The notes under the pieces are model-generated. The model searched no databases. It was not told the origin of the DNA and worked only from the letters and a program-made list of their open reading frames with translations. Position numbers and translations under genes: made by a program. Positions 11,701 through 22,223 of a DNA stretch of 64,000 bases are shown here, one piece after another; positions within the stretch are counted from its first letter, which is position 1, and every line of letters begins with the position of its first letter. Source of the stretch: Himantopus leucocephalus (lineage: Eukaryota; Chordata; Aves; Charadriiformes; Recurvirostridae); contig RSEF01000001.1 in NCBI GenBank assembly GCA_003993805.1, positions 205,358,563 through 205,422,562 on the forward strand, in the 5' to 3' direction.

Positions 11701-14590
11701 CTGCTCATAATGGAAAGGTACTTTCCCCTCAGAGTATCCATAATCCAAACATGAATGAGTTTGCTTAGGCAAACCATCCTCAGCTGCTTACTTCTGCATT
11801 TTGTGCAGAATTTACATAGCAAACCCCACTACATAAGCTATGCAAAGCAAACAGTAGGTTCCTCTGTGGGGCTGGATAGTTCAACCATAATTATCCTTTA
11901 GTCTCTGCTCAGAAGACCACAACATTCCTTAAAGGCAAAATCTTTAGAAAGTTTAATCTTCTCAAACTGGGAAATGAGATATATGATAGCTGATAACTTT
12001 TTGCTCCTCCTTTTCAGATTTCACTTAATTAAGGAGTATAGAAATACAACTCATATTCTCCCATGGAAAGCAAGGGTTTTTTTCACTTTACTTCATCTAT
12101 TCACTGACTTTGGTGGATCTTGTGCAAACATAAGAAAAATGTATCCCACAGAAAAATGTGTTGTCTTTTTGAGAGTTTGAACTTGTTAAGCTCTTTGTAT
12201 TTTCAAAAATATTCTCTAGATAGCACAAGAAGTCTTTAAAAAGCCATGTTTCACACTACTTAGAAATGCAAAGGTCTGGACATTTTAATATTTTTTTTCA
12301 TGCTTTCACAGGATATATAAATAATGAGGATGAAGAATTGCAGGTATTCATTTGGCTGATTTTTTCTCAGGAGACAATCTCTAAAATGACAGAGATCTGG
12401 CTGACAAAAGGCACCCACCACACATAGGTTAGGGTTGGCTATGTTAGTGGTGCAGACAAACACAGTGAGCCCAGGCAGCTCCTCATGACCTTGGGGTTAG
12501 TCTGCTCACCCCTGCTCTCTGCGGCACCAGGCACCTTAACCACATCTGTTGCCACTGTCATTAAGTGCTGAGGGTCACTCTTAAAAACAAGGTATGGTGA
12601 AAGCCCACTCGTTGAAGATCCTGAATACTCTAGATACTAAAAATACTTCTGATAGACCGTGTACTACTGCTGGTGAGACAAAGATACGCAGATCACCTAC
12701 CACAAGGAAAAGAAAAGGAGGTAACTACCCATGAAGAACATTCTGTTGCCATGTACCACTAATTTCTTTCTACACATAAAAAAAACTTATACAATGAAGA
12801 ACAGCTGGTGCAGTCCAACTGTTCTACTAATGGAGTAACAGTACTTAAAGTTGCCTGTAATTCTGGCATAACATCACATACCTGTAAGTGCTAAAATGTG
12901 TATTTCCTCAAACACCCTGTTTTCCTGGACTACGACACTCCAAGAATAACACATTCTTCCTAGGCCATCTTTATGCAAATGCTCTCTCTTCAGTTTTGTG
13001 ATTTTGGATAAGCATCTGCTTATTCTATTGTCAGCTGAAAATAGACACAAAGACAGTTAGTCCTGATGTACATCCAGTTGCCAAAAATGTCAGCCCTACT
13101 AAGGCCTGACTATCTGACATCCGTTTCCTTGGAAGAAAAGGTGTATTGCCTCCATTTCTATTCCTGCTACAGAGTGGGAAAGCACTGATGAAGTTAGTTA
13201 AATCCCATTCTTTGTGCGGTCACAGTGAAAATGCTTGCTAAAGCTCAGCTGATTGTGCCTGTGCCAATTCCCTACGGACAACAGCAGCAGTGCAGGGCAG
13301 TGTGGGATGCTCCTCATTAGGCTTTCAGCACAACTGTACAGAGGAGATTTACTGGAGGAGGTTAGAGAGCTCCCCCCCAGTACACCTCTTCCTATTACCA
13401 TCAGGATCTTCACTGCACAGCTGCAGATGAGTGGGGCACACCTTTCCTCCACCTGCTCACATCAAGCTGTCTTGCTCAATGTGGCAGCAAAAAGTACCCA
13501 CACCATCACACAGGCCTTCAGAGATCAAGAGCAGCAACATCCATATTTCATATTCCAGCCAGAAATTCTTTAGAAGAGAGAGGATGCAAGGTGACAGCAG
13601 TGTCGTTGCGGCTCAAGGGAGGGAGAGAACAGTGCACAGCTGCATCTGCACCAGCTGATGCTCTCGGCTCTCTTGGGAGTACTCAGACTGTCCGTTCTTC
13701 AAGCAACAAAATTTTGGAACTTTGTGATGAAACATGCATCTAAATAGAAAGCATGCAACAAATTCTGGCCACATATATTCGTAGTAAAAGGTGCTCTCGG
13801 TGATAGGCGAGTTATCTTTAGCAATACAGCTGGTATTACCACATCACTTTATTCCCTTTCTTCCTTAGCTTATTACTGCAAAACATCATCTTAGTACTCT
13901 CCATATTATACTCCTGTCAGTTTGCTTTAGCCCTGCCCAGTCTTCAAAGGCAGTGAATAATCTGGTTTACCATATGGATACGTCACGTAAAGCAGAAACA
14001 GCATTGCCTGAGCACAGGAGGCATCAAAAAAATAAACTCCACTGTACTAACACAAGAGAGAAACGCTCAGTACTACAGGACGGAAACTATCCTGCCCTGC
14101 CAGGTCCATGTAAGTGCTGCATATGAAATAAAGTTTTACAAAACTTTCATACTTATATTAAGACTTCTGCAAAAGCCACTTAGTCTTGCCCACATTGCTG
14201 TTTTTCACAAGTTAAACTTCTTGGAAACCCACACCTGGCCTCTTCATGGGACTATACAATACTCAGATTAACTTGCCATTAGCACATTGTACATTTTCAG
14301 TACAAAATCGGGTCACTCTTCTGCGTGCTAAACTGTGAACTTTGCCTGTAAGGGGCAAATTGGCAAATTTCAAATGCAATGGGTACTCTGCATTATCCCC
14401 AGTAAGGACACATCTTCCCTGCACTAAAATCCTTCATGCATTTACAGGTAACAGTCTCGTTAGACACATCAGCCAGATGGATAAATCAAAGTTAGTGAGT
14501 CAACACTGCGGGAAAAGATGGGAGTCACTATTAATATCACACGACAGAGAATGAGAGGAACAATGACTCGTGTGTCAAAATAAGAGCCAA

Positions 14591-14664
14591 GGGTGAAACC
14601 TGTATTCGGTGGAAGGCAGAGGTAGACCTCATGGTGATTTCAATGGGGTCAGCATTTCACCCCT
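14591..14664. repeat. Ancient semi-palindromic interspersed repeat copy
   Basis: The segment begins GGGTGAAACCTG and ends CAGCATTTCACCCC, an imperfect inverted pair. The internal GTGATTTCAATGGGGTCAG is also found, diverged, at 19311-19335. The two copies look like members of one old dispersed family. Confidence 0.45.
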
Positions 14665-16825
14665 TGCACCTGCTAGAGTGGGTCTTGATCACACGTATCT
14701 TCTGGATTGTGAACTTCCTTTGAAGCCACTAGGAGTTCTGCACGGAGATGGGTTTCAACATCCAGTTTTCCAACAGATGCAATTCAGTGAGCACTTCACG
14801 TGAAGAAGGGAAGCGGCAGCTTAGAGTAAATAAAGGGAGAGACCTAACTGACTTTGGTTAACTGTTTCATTATGTTAGTATTTTAAAAGACCATCTACCC
14901 AACCATGAAAATTTAATCTAAAAGAGACAATGCTGTGGTACAAAAAGTTTATTTAGTCACAATTTTGTAAACATATGAGGTAAATTAACATTTACATCAA
15001 CTTGTTTCTTACAGAATTTAATACACAAGGCACTTCTTTGAAGACAGCACTTTTAACGGTTCGCTGTTTTTATTGTTATTACAAATTCCTGACAGCCCAG
15101 CAAACTCATTGTGTTTGTTGTCAGATTCTGTCATGTAAAAGACAAACATCCGGTAAGCAACAAGAAAGCTCTGAGTAAGCTTTCTTATGCTTTACAACCT
15201 TTTAACTGTGAGAAACAGTGTTAATGGGAATAGGAATATATTCTCCACCTTAAAATATGTTTACATATCTTGCATAACTCTTCAAGGACTGAAACTTCTG
15301 GAATTTGATTGGCATCTTACAACAAACTTAAAATGCAAATCTACAATTTCTTTTTCACATCAGTGTTTTTTCCTTCTGCAAATTATTCCATTACCTTTAA
15401 TGGTCTTATTTGCAAGAGTAAAAATAACTTGCATGAAATTGTATTTGCAGGCTCAGAACCATGTTTTTGGCTAGAAAGAAAAACATTTATCTTCTATAAA
15501 ATCTCTACAGTGTAACAGTGCAGTGTTTTTCCACAAGTATTTTGTTTGGAATTTTAAACCAGGCTGTAAATTTAGGTCTTAAAAGACATATGTCACAGCT
15601 AGTTTTTGTCATTGAACCTTTAAACACACAAGAAGGCATATCAATAATAATGAACCTTAATTTATTTGGTAGTAATGGAGTTCATGATAAGAGGAATCTT
15701 TTTCCACAGTGTGCTCCCTATATATCCAGCTCCCATATTTTAAATATCAGAGAAAACTGATGCTATAGATCAGTGATGGGGTTAAATTGTCTTTAATGTT
15801 AACTGCCTTATGTCTGAAGAGTTCCTGTGTTATAGTAAGACATTTCTCTTAGGTTTAACGTATTGGCAGAGTCATTCTTTTACTTCTTATACAAATGTAA
15901 ACTTAGAAAACAGTTTATTTCATCCAAATGTGCAATCTGAAATCAAAAACTGAATGTAAACTTCAGAAAATAAAAATTACAAGAGCACACTTTTCACAAG
16001 AAAAAAATCAAAGTAAATGAAACAAAAACATTTGGAATTAAAAAAAACCCAGCCTGTTCAAATCCACAGTGTTAGTGTCTGTATTAAACAAAAAGACCTG
16101 GGGGCTCAATGCTCTGCTTCTGCAGACTGTTGTCACCCACATGGACTCAGTGGAATACAACAGTTTGTATCAGCTGAGGAGGTGGTCCCATGACTAATCA
16201 AAAAAGGACCCAGGTACTGATCTGATTTTTAAAGCTTGCCTTAATTATTTTACTGATCCTATACTTACATATTCATACTAGAAAATAATCTCAAGAGCTG
16301 CAAAATGTCAGACATTTAATTAGCTCTAAGTGCCTTTATGAACGACAAATATACTGAGCCAAATCAACCCCTGGTACCACTTTGCACACAACTGGCTTCC
16401 AAATTACACCAGAAAAGAACACAGTTCATCTGCTTTTTCAGTGCACACTACCTATTTTCGAGAAGCTATTATTTTTTCAATGTCACCAAATTCAAGGAGC
16501 ACTTTTTTATCTATGAAAAAACAAGAGATTGATTTTCATAAATAAAATATTCCACTTTATTAAAGGGAAGGTTCTAGCAGGCTGTCTTCATTTAATCAAA
16601 ATACAAAGGGAAGAAATGTGGGGTTTTAAATTGTCTATGCTTCATTTTCTTTTGTACTAACTGACAGCTGCACTAATTAAAAAAGCCCAGTGATAGAAAA
16701 CAGATCAACTGTGCCCATGGCCAAGAAACTATGTATTTATGTGCAATGCAGATGTAGTTTTAATATATCTTTGTTAAACCATTATGAAAAATGTACTAAT
16801 GAAATCAGTGATTTGGAAAATATGC

Positions 16826-16912
16826 TTCATATAATCATTGCAGTTGGAAGGGACCTCTGGAAGTCATCTAGCCCAACCCCCTATGCTCCAAGCAGGGTCA
16901 ACTAGTACCAGT
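16826..16912 (-). mobile_element. CR1 LINE 3'-end fragment (minus orientation)
   Basis: The plus strand reads GTTGGAAGGGACCTCTGGAA, then GTCATCTAGCCCAACCCCCT and AGCAGGGTCAACTAG. This is the reverse complement of the classic CR1 3' end, with the terminal repeat degenerate on the left (TTCATATAATCATTG). It is a short, 5'-truncated copy. Confidence 0.85.
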
Positions 16913-18487
16913 GAGTTGACTTATTGCAAAAAGAATAGCACATCACACACCTGATAACTTGGTCGAGGAGTATCTTTTTTTCAGTTTTCTACTTTTCTTT
17001 TCCATAGCTTACCTTAGCATTTTTTTAACTTCAAGTAAGAGAACAATTTTCCCACAATCCTTCTACTCAAAGAGAAAAAATGAGTGGGGCTTTTTTTTTT
17101 TTTTTTCAGTTTGCTTAATATCAGGCATGATTCTATTCTGACTTCCACTTTTGCAGTAACATACCTACTGGTGTCATGTTAGGTGTGTGTATAAGATCTT
17201 TCAGGATTGTGGCTCGAACAGCCATATGATCAGGCTAAATCAAAGTATCATTTACTACTGGTTCCCTCTTCAGAATTAATTGATGTGAAAGAGGACATGA
17301 CACGGAAATGAGATTATTTTTGCCAACAGACTCTGTTCTGCAAATTAGCTGGTGTTTGTACATATGTTCTAGAACTATGGAAGTCTGCATAGTTATGCTT
17401 TACTCATAGCATGTCAAATTCAGTGATCATTAATGGGTGAAGACTAAAGTACTCAAAATCAGACACACCAGTAAGACTTTTTTTTCCAACAAATCTGATT
17501 CCAGATGTGATGCGGCAACTAAAAGCAGTTGTAAGCACTAAGGGGGGAGTTCTACCAAAACAGTTACCTGGGCTTAAATGAAGAAACAATTACTGGACTC
17601 CAGATGAAATTGCAGGTAAGCAAGAAGCCTGACGCTGTATAGCTATGTGATGAAACTTAAGCTGATCTTAAAACACAACCTGTGAGTTGTGGCTTTGCTT
17701 TCTCAGATCAGCACTGCTTGGATGCAGAGGCTGCTCTGTCAGATTTCTCTTAAGGGTTGCAATAAGGTTACATTTCTCCCCCCGAGCTTCACCTAACAGG
17801 AAAAATGATCTTTTACAGCTTTCCAGTAGTTACTTTGACTGAAAATACTATATATTCCACAAAAGCACCTGAAGTCCCTGCAAGTCTAACCACACACATT
17901 AACTTGAAAAGGGCAGACTAGGTATCAGCTGATCCTAAGTTAAACCTATGTCTGTTACTATTTTTTATATACAATATGGATTTAATCCTGCAGGACACAC
18001 TCTATGAGGGTTGTAGTAAAGTAACGACTGAAAGATTCAGAGCTCCATCAAACAACAAGTCAGTTTTGCTCTCAGGCGTTGATATAAAAAAAGCACATAT
18101 TTCAGGTGGTCTGGTTTATATAAATACACTCCAGAGAGACTTTGACTTCATTCTTCAGAAGCATAAAAGAAAATATAGCCCACGAATTCTGATGTACTAA
18201 AATACAGAGATGCATATTTCATTGTTTCAGCAATATAATTACTTGGCATTTAGCAGAACTTACAAAACTGCTGCTATAGATGATAGCAAATCTAAAAATT
18301 TTGAGTGTTAAACTCTGTTTACATCTAGGGAACTTTATCAACTTTAGTCCAAGTTCAGCATAGTTGCATGGATACAACAGAAAGCAGAATTTACCTTTTA
18401 GCTTTCTTGCAGAAAGGGTTTTTATGGCTTATAACATGGAAAATTCACGAGAGCATGCCTGAAGCTGAACACCTAATAGTAAATATC

Positions 18488-18493
18488 TTTATT
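18488..18493 (-). terminator. Candidate polyadenylation signal for GJA3
   Basis: A minus-strand AATAAA lies about 2.2 kb beyond the GJA3 stop codon, followed within about 25 nt by a GU-containing stretch (TTAGGTGTTCAGC). Other AATAAA hexamers lie further out, so this is only one plausible 3' end. Confidence 0.3.
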
Positions 18494-19271
18494 GTACTAC
18501 TGTACATTGACTTTTAATGAAGCGTCTGCCCCCAAGATCAGTGGCAGCAGAAAGACTTCTCCTCACCTGGTTCACCACAAGCAGGTCAAGGAAGTCATGA
18601 AACAAAGTGCCCAAGAGGTGCAGAACAGTGACTCTGATCAGGAGAAACTCTTTGTGTCTACTCAGAAAGCAGTAAAAATAAATGTTTAATCTTCAGTGGT
18701 GGGAATATATTTTAACTGTTGAATAAAATAAATACATTCAGGAAAACACTTAACAGCAGAGATAACTGGCAATTGTAACTATTTGCTACAGGGTGACCCT
18801 GCTTTGCCTGAGTAAGGACTGCACTACCAGGCCAAATACTTTGAAGATGCAATGGGCTATCCCAGTGTGTTTGACTGCTCTTCTCCAATTACAGTAATTT
18901 CGATTTATAGCAGCAATAGGACTGACTCTGAGCTTCAGTTCTTTTGGCTTTTGCTTAGAACAGAAGTTGGGCCTAATCCTGCATTCCTGTTGTACCTAAA
19001 CTCTCCTGAGCCTTATCAGGCATTCAAAATTCTGACTAATGTCTGTGAGAGTACTTGTTACAAAGGAATAAAGGACAGAGCCAGTTGTAAGGAAAGCTGC
19101 ACCTTAGAAAAAAATACCCAGTAGTTTCCTCCATCCATTTTTAAGGGAAACACATAATTTTGAAAAGCAGGATTTTAATGTCTTTATCTAAGGCCCCAAA
19201 TCTACATTCCTTCTGGCTCCCAAAACTCCCTGTGAATATTAGTTTTGCTTGAATAAGGCCTGCAAGATCCA

Positions 19272-19345
19272 TCCCCAAATCTTGCTCCTTGTTAAATTGA
19301 ATGGAAATTTTGCAAGTGACTTTAGTGGGATCAGAATAGACCCTT
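19272..19345 (+). repeat. Ancient interspersed repeat copy (same family as 14591-14664)
   Basis: The text CCCCAAATCTTGCTCC, AAATTGAATGGAAATTTTGC, GTGACTTTAGTGGGATCAG and ATAGACCC follows the pattern of two near-palindromic halves around AATGGAAATTTTGC seen in an old amniote dispersed repeat. It resembles the copy at 14591-14664 in the GACTT(T/C)A(G/A)TGGG(A/G)TCAG part. Confidence 0.4.
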
Positions 19346-20020
19346 CAGCCACTAGCAGGTTGCCCAGGTATTGTAGCCACCTTTTCTGCAATACAATAAT
19401 GTCTAATTCTGTTTTCACTGACCTGTAAGACACTACAGATTGTTGTTAAAGGAAAGGGTAGAACACAACAGGAAATAATGTTGCTTTGGGAATTTTACCA
19501 TTAGTAAGTTTCTTTCCCCTTACATTTCTTGTAAGATCAAAGATCAAACTAAAATGATTAAGTACACAGTCAAGTAACTTTAAACCTACAGATCAAAATT
19601 ATTCTCAAAATGTTCAAATACTTAAAAATATGCACTCAAGTTTACTTCTAAAAAGCCTTTTTCCAACAAACTTAAGCTGATATCTAATAGTCTAAAATGC
19701 AGAGCTGTACTTTATCCTATTGTTTGTCCACGGGCAACGTATGGGGCCACAATGTATTGAAATCATAATCCTTGCTTTCTGAAGAGAAATTGTTCTGTGT
19801 AATAATTTCTGAGGTGTGGTATAAATTCTTGTCCTCCTCTAAGCAATTTCAGAAGTCATCTAAAATTATAATCAAACATGCTCAAACATATTTGTGGGCT
19901 TAAAAACATGGTGTGATCATGGTCAGCAAACACTGGATAGAAGGTCAAACCGAACACTTCCTAACAGATCAAGAGTAAAAAAAAAAAAATTATAGAAAGA
20001 TGAACCTCAAAAATCTATTA

Positions 20021-20494
20021 CAGGGGTTACCTAAACTTTGCCCGGCCGAGGACCACGTTGGCAATTTGCCATGAGCACAAAGGCTTCATTAAGTCACGTT
20101 ATAAGGAAGAGACTAAGTCACCTTTAATATGGCAAGTTGGTCCGTAGAGATGACAGGTGCCATTAGGCAATATGCCACCCTGATGTTTGCCATAGGGCTA
20201 CGTACGATGTAAGAGGAAGAAAGTAAGTCATTGCATCCGCTCATGTAGAACTTATGTGAAAAAAAGTGGAAGTGAAGGCAATGGCAAGAGGGAGATGACG
20301 GCCAGGCACATGGGCACTAGGGATATTAACATTTTTCTCAGTTCAAAGTCAGCCTCAGGGCACATGACCAGCTACCATCATCACCTGTTACCTGTGCAGG
20401 CCTCCCCTATGGCTGCCCTTGGGAGATCTGCCATGGACATGAAGGAAAGCGGGATTGGTCCCCTGGCCCACGGGCTGCGCTTCGGCCACCCCTG
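20021..20494. mobile_element. Non-autonomous hAT-type DNA transposon (MITE-like)
   Basis: The left end begins CAGGGGTTACCTAAACTTTG. The right end, read on the minus strand, begins CAGGGGTGGCCGAAGCGCAG, so both termini carry the CAGGGGT start typical of hAT terminal inverted repeats. The flanking 8 bp are ATCTATTA (20013-20020) and ACCTACTA (20495-20502), which agree at 6 of 8 positions with both differences C/T transitions. That is what an aged 8-bp hAT target-site duplication looks like. The 474-bp body has no transposase domain; a 79-codon open frame inside ends at the right TIR and is not convincing. The element lies 175 bp past the GJA3 stop codon and so probably within its 3' UTR. Confidence 0.75.
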
Positions 20495-20668
20495 ACCTAC
20501 TAGAAAATGTTGATATTTTTCCCCACTACAACTCACAGAGTGCAAAAACAGCAAGCGTCAAAGTTTGAAACCCAGGCCTTCCCACCCACGCTAGGCCTGG
20601 CCTCCCCAGGCAGCTCCCCTGCCCGCTCTGCCTTCCATCACCTGCTCCTCTGAGCAGAGGCGACCGCA
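20495..20668 (-). other. GJA3: Proximal GJA3 3' UTR
   Basis: This is the unique sequence between the GJA3 stop codon and the hAT element. It is assigned to the 3' UTR because the coding exon of connexin genes runs directly into the 3' UTR. There is no polyadenylation hexamer in it. Confidence 0.6.
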
Positions 20669-22204
20669 CTACACGGCCAGGTCGTCTGACCTGGCTCTGC
20701 AGCTGCTCGACTTACTGGCCCTGCTCAAGCGCCGTGTGTCTACAAGCAGCGGTGGCTCATGCATCTCCACGGTGGTGCAGGCAGCTGAGATGGGCCGTTC
20801 CTCTGACAGCTCCTCCTCACCCTCCACATCCCATTTGCTGCCGCTTGCCCCGCTCAGGCTAGTGCTGCTGCCACTGTTGGCCGCAGGGACAGGCGGCCCA
20901 GCTGGGGGTGGGAGTAGCTGCTCCAGTGGCTCTTCCTGCTCAGGAAGGGGATGCCGGACACTGCTGGGGGTAGAGGAGCCTGCTGAGCTGGAGGGCGCCT
21001 TCCCCTGCTGCTCAGCTGCCATGTTGACCCAGTTCTGCTCGGCCGCCAGGGCATGGCTGTTGCTGTTGAAGTAGTTGATGACAGCTGGTGTGGGCGTGGG
21101 GATGGGGGTCGGGATGGTGACGGGAGTGGAGATGGGTGTGGGAGTCACGGCACGGTGCCTCTCCTCAGGAATTGGTGGAGCAACAGGGTAGCTGGCCATG
21201 GAGGCTGCGTTGGAGGGGGGCCGTGGTCTTGGAGCAGCTGCAGCATAGTATGGTGCCATGGTCACCGGGGTCAGCAGCGGTGTGACAGCACGGGTGTCAG
21301 GCAGAACAGGGGGGGGCGCGGCAGTCGTGACCACCACAGGTGTTGCTGGTGGTGGCAGGGCAACAGGTTTGGTCTCCCCTGTTACCACAACTGGTGTTAT
21401 TGTTGTGACAGGCATCTCAAGGCCATACCGGCTTGTCATGCCCTGCTTAAGCTTCTTCCATCCCAGGTGATATATCTCAAGCATGTTCAGCAGCAGGGAG
21501 ACGGAGGCCACCACCAACATGAAGATGATGAAGATGGTCTTCTCAGTGGGCCTTGAGATGAAGCAGTCCACAGTGTGTGGGCAAGGTGACCGGCTGCACT
21601 GGTAGACTGGCTTTAGCTCGAAGCCATATAGGAAGTACTGGCCTACAATGAAGCCCACCTCAAACAGTGTCTTGAAAATGATATTGAAGACGTAGGTACG
21701 GAGCAGGGCACCCCCCATACGGATTCTACCATGTCCATCACGGATTGGGAGTTTCTCCTTCCCCTTTTTGCCAAGAGGATCCTTGATGTTATTGCCGCCT
21801 CCTCCACCACCACTGCCAGACACTGCTGCTCCTGGGTAGTTGCTGTCTTTGACGCTTCCCTTCTTTTTCAGCTCTTCTTTCTCTTTCCTCTTCTCCTCCA
21901 TGCGTACAATGTGCAGCACGTGGCCCAAGTAGATGAGGGTTGGAGTGGAGACAAAAATGATCTGCAGCACCCAGAAGCGGATGTGAGAAATGGGGAAGGC
22001 TTTGTCATAGCAAACATTTTCGCAACCAGGTTGCTGAGTGTTGCACGTAAAGTCCGACTGCTCGTCTCCCCAGACCTCCTCAGCAGCGGCCCCCAGCACC
22101 AGTATCCTGAAGATAAACAGTACCGTCAGCCAAACCTTGCCAATAACTGTGGAGTGCTCCTGCGCATTCTCTAACAGTCTCCCCAGAAAGCTCCAGTCAC
22201 CCAT
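20669..22204 (-). CDS. GJA3: Gap junction alpha-3 protein (connexin 46; chicken Cx56 orthologue)
   Basis: Encodes 511 residues in one exon from ATG to TAG. Six subunits form a connexon in the plasma membrane and two docked connexons make a gap-junction channel; this connexin is known for coupling lens fibre cells. Visible features are the N-terminal [11 protein letters not shown], four membrane segments (about 21-41, 76-97, 170-192, 222-244), first extracellular loop cysteines C54, C61 and C65 (CX6CX3C), and second loop cysteines C203, C208 and C214 (CX4CX5C). The cytoplasmic loop has a Gly run (about 130-137) and the Lys-rich [11 protein letters not shown]. The long tail (about 250-511) is rich in Pro, Thr and Val, with a Thr-Pro repeat at 354-373. 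It ends in the [13 protein letters not shown] motif shared by alpha connexins, expected to bind the ZO-1 PDZ domain. The length matches chicken Cx56. The ATG is supported by a splice acceptor 17 nt upstream. No lesion is seen. Confidence 0.99.
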   Translation of the reverse strand: MGDWSFLGRLLENAQEHSTVIGKVWLTVLFIFRILVLGAAAEEVWGDEQSDFTCNTQQPGCENVCYDKAFPISHIRFWVLQIIFVSTPTLIYLGHVLHIVRMEEKRKEKEELKKKGSVKDSNYPGAAVSGSGGGGGGNNIKDPLGKKGKEKLPIRDGHGRIRMGGALLRTYVFNIIFKTLFEVGFIVGQYFLYGFELKPVYQCSRSPCPHTVDCFISRPTEKTIFIIFMLVVASVSLLLNMLEIYHLGWKKLKQGMTSRYGLEMPVTTITPVVVTGETKPVALPPPATPVVVTTAAPPPVLPDTRAVTPLLTPVTMAPYYAAAAPRPRPPSNAASMASYPVAPPIPEERHRAVTPTPISTPVTIPTPIPTPTPAVINYFNSNSHALAAEQNWVNMAAEQQGKAPSSSAGSSTPSSVRHPLPEQEEPLEQLLPPPAGPPVPAANSGSSTSLSGASGSKWDVEGEEELSEERPISAACTTVEMHEPPLLVDTRRLSRASKSSSCRARSDDLAV

Positions 22205-22223
22205 TGTTTCAGATTTCTAACCT
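22205..22223 (-). other. GJA3: GJA3 coding-exon 5' UTR and splice acceptor
   Basis: On the minus strand the sequence reads TTCTTATTGTAG followed by GTTAGAAATCTGAAACA and the ATG. The AG is at 22222-22223, so the exon starts at 22221 with 17 nt of 5' UTR. A pyrimidine-rich tract and TTAAT/CTAAT branch-point-like text lie just upstream, as expected for the connexin intron 1 acceptor. Confidence 0.7.

Larger units (their letters stand above)
7980..14940. other. Intergenic DNA with scattered old repeats
   Basis: No gene is recognisable. Open frames are short and have no recognisable domain. The palindromic repeat copies at 8716-8790 and 14591-14664 are listed separately. The remainder is ordinary AT-rich spacer in which I see nothing specific. 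Confidence 0.55.
14945..20020 (-). other. AT-rich DNA downstream of GJA3 (possible 3' UTR and spacer)
   Basis: This AT-rich interval lies 3' of the GJA3 stop codon and contains several minus-strand AATAAA hexamers (for example 18488-18493, 16556-16561, 15661-15666 and 14948-14953). It has no protein-like frame. How much is transcribed as GJA3 3' UTR cannot be told from sequence. A CR1 fragment and an old palindromic repeat inside it are listed separately. Confidence 0.4.

Noticed and set aside
20736..22174. Several 60-167 codon open frames on the plus strand opposite GJA3
   Set aside because: They are antisense shadows of a GC-rich, Pro/Ala/Thr-rich coding exon and have no homologue or start context.
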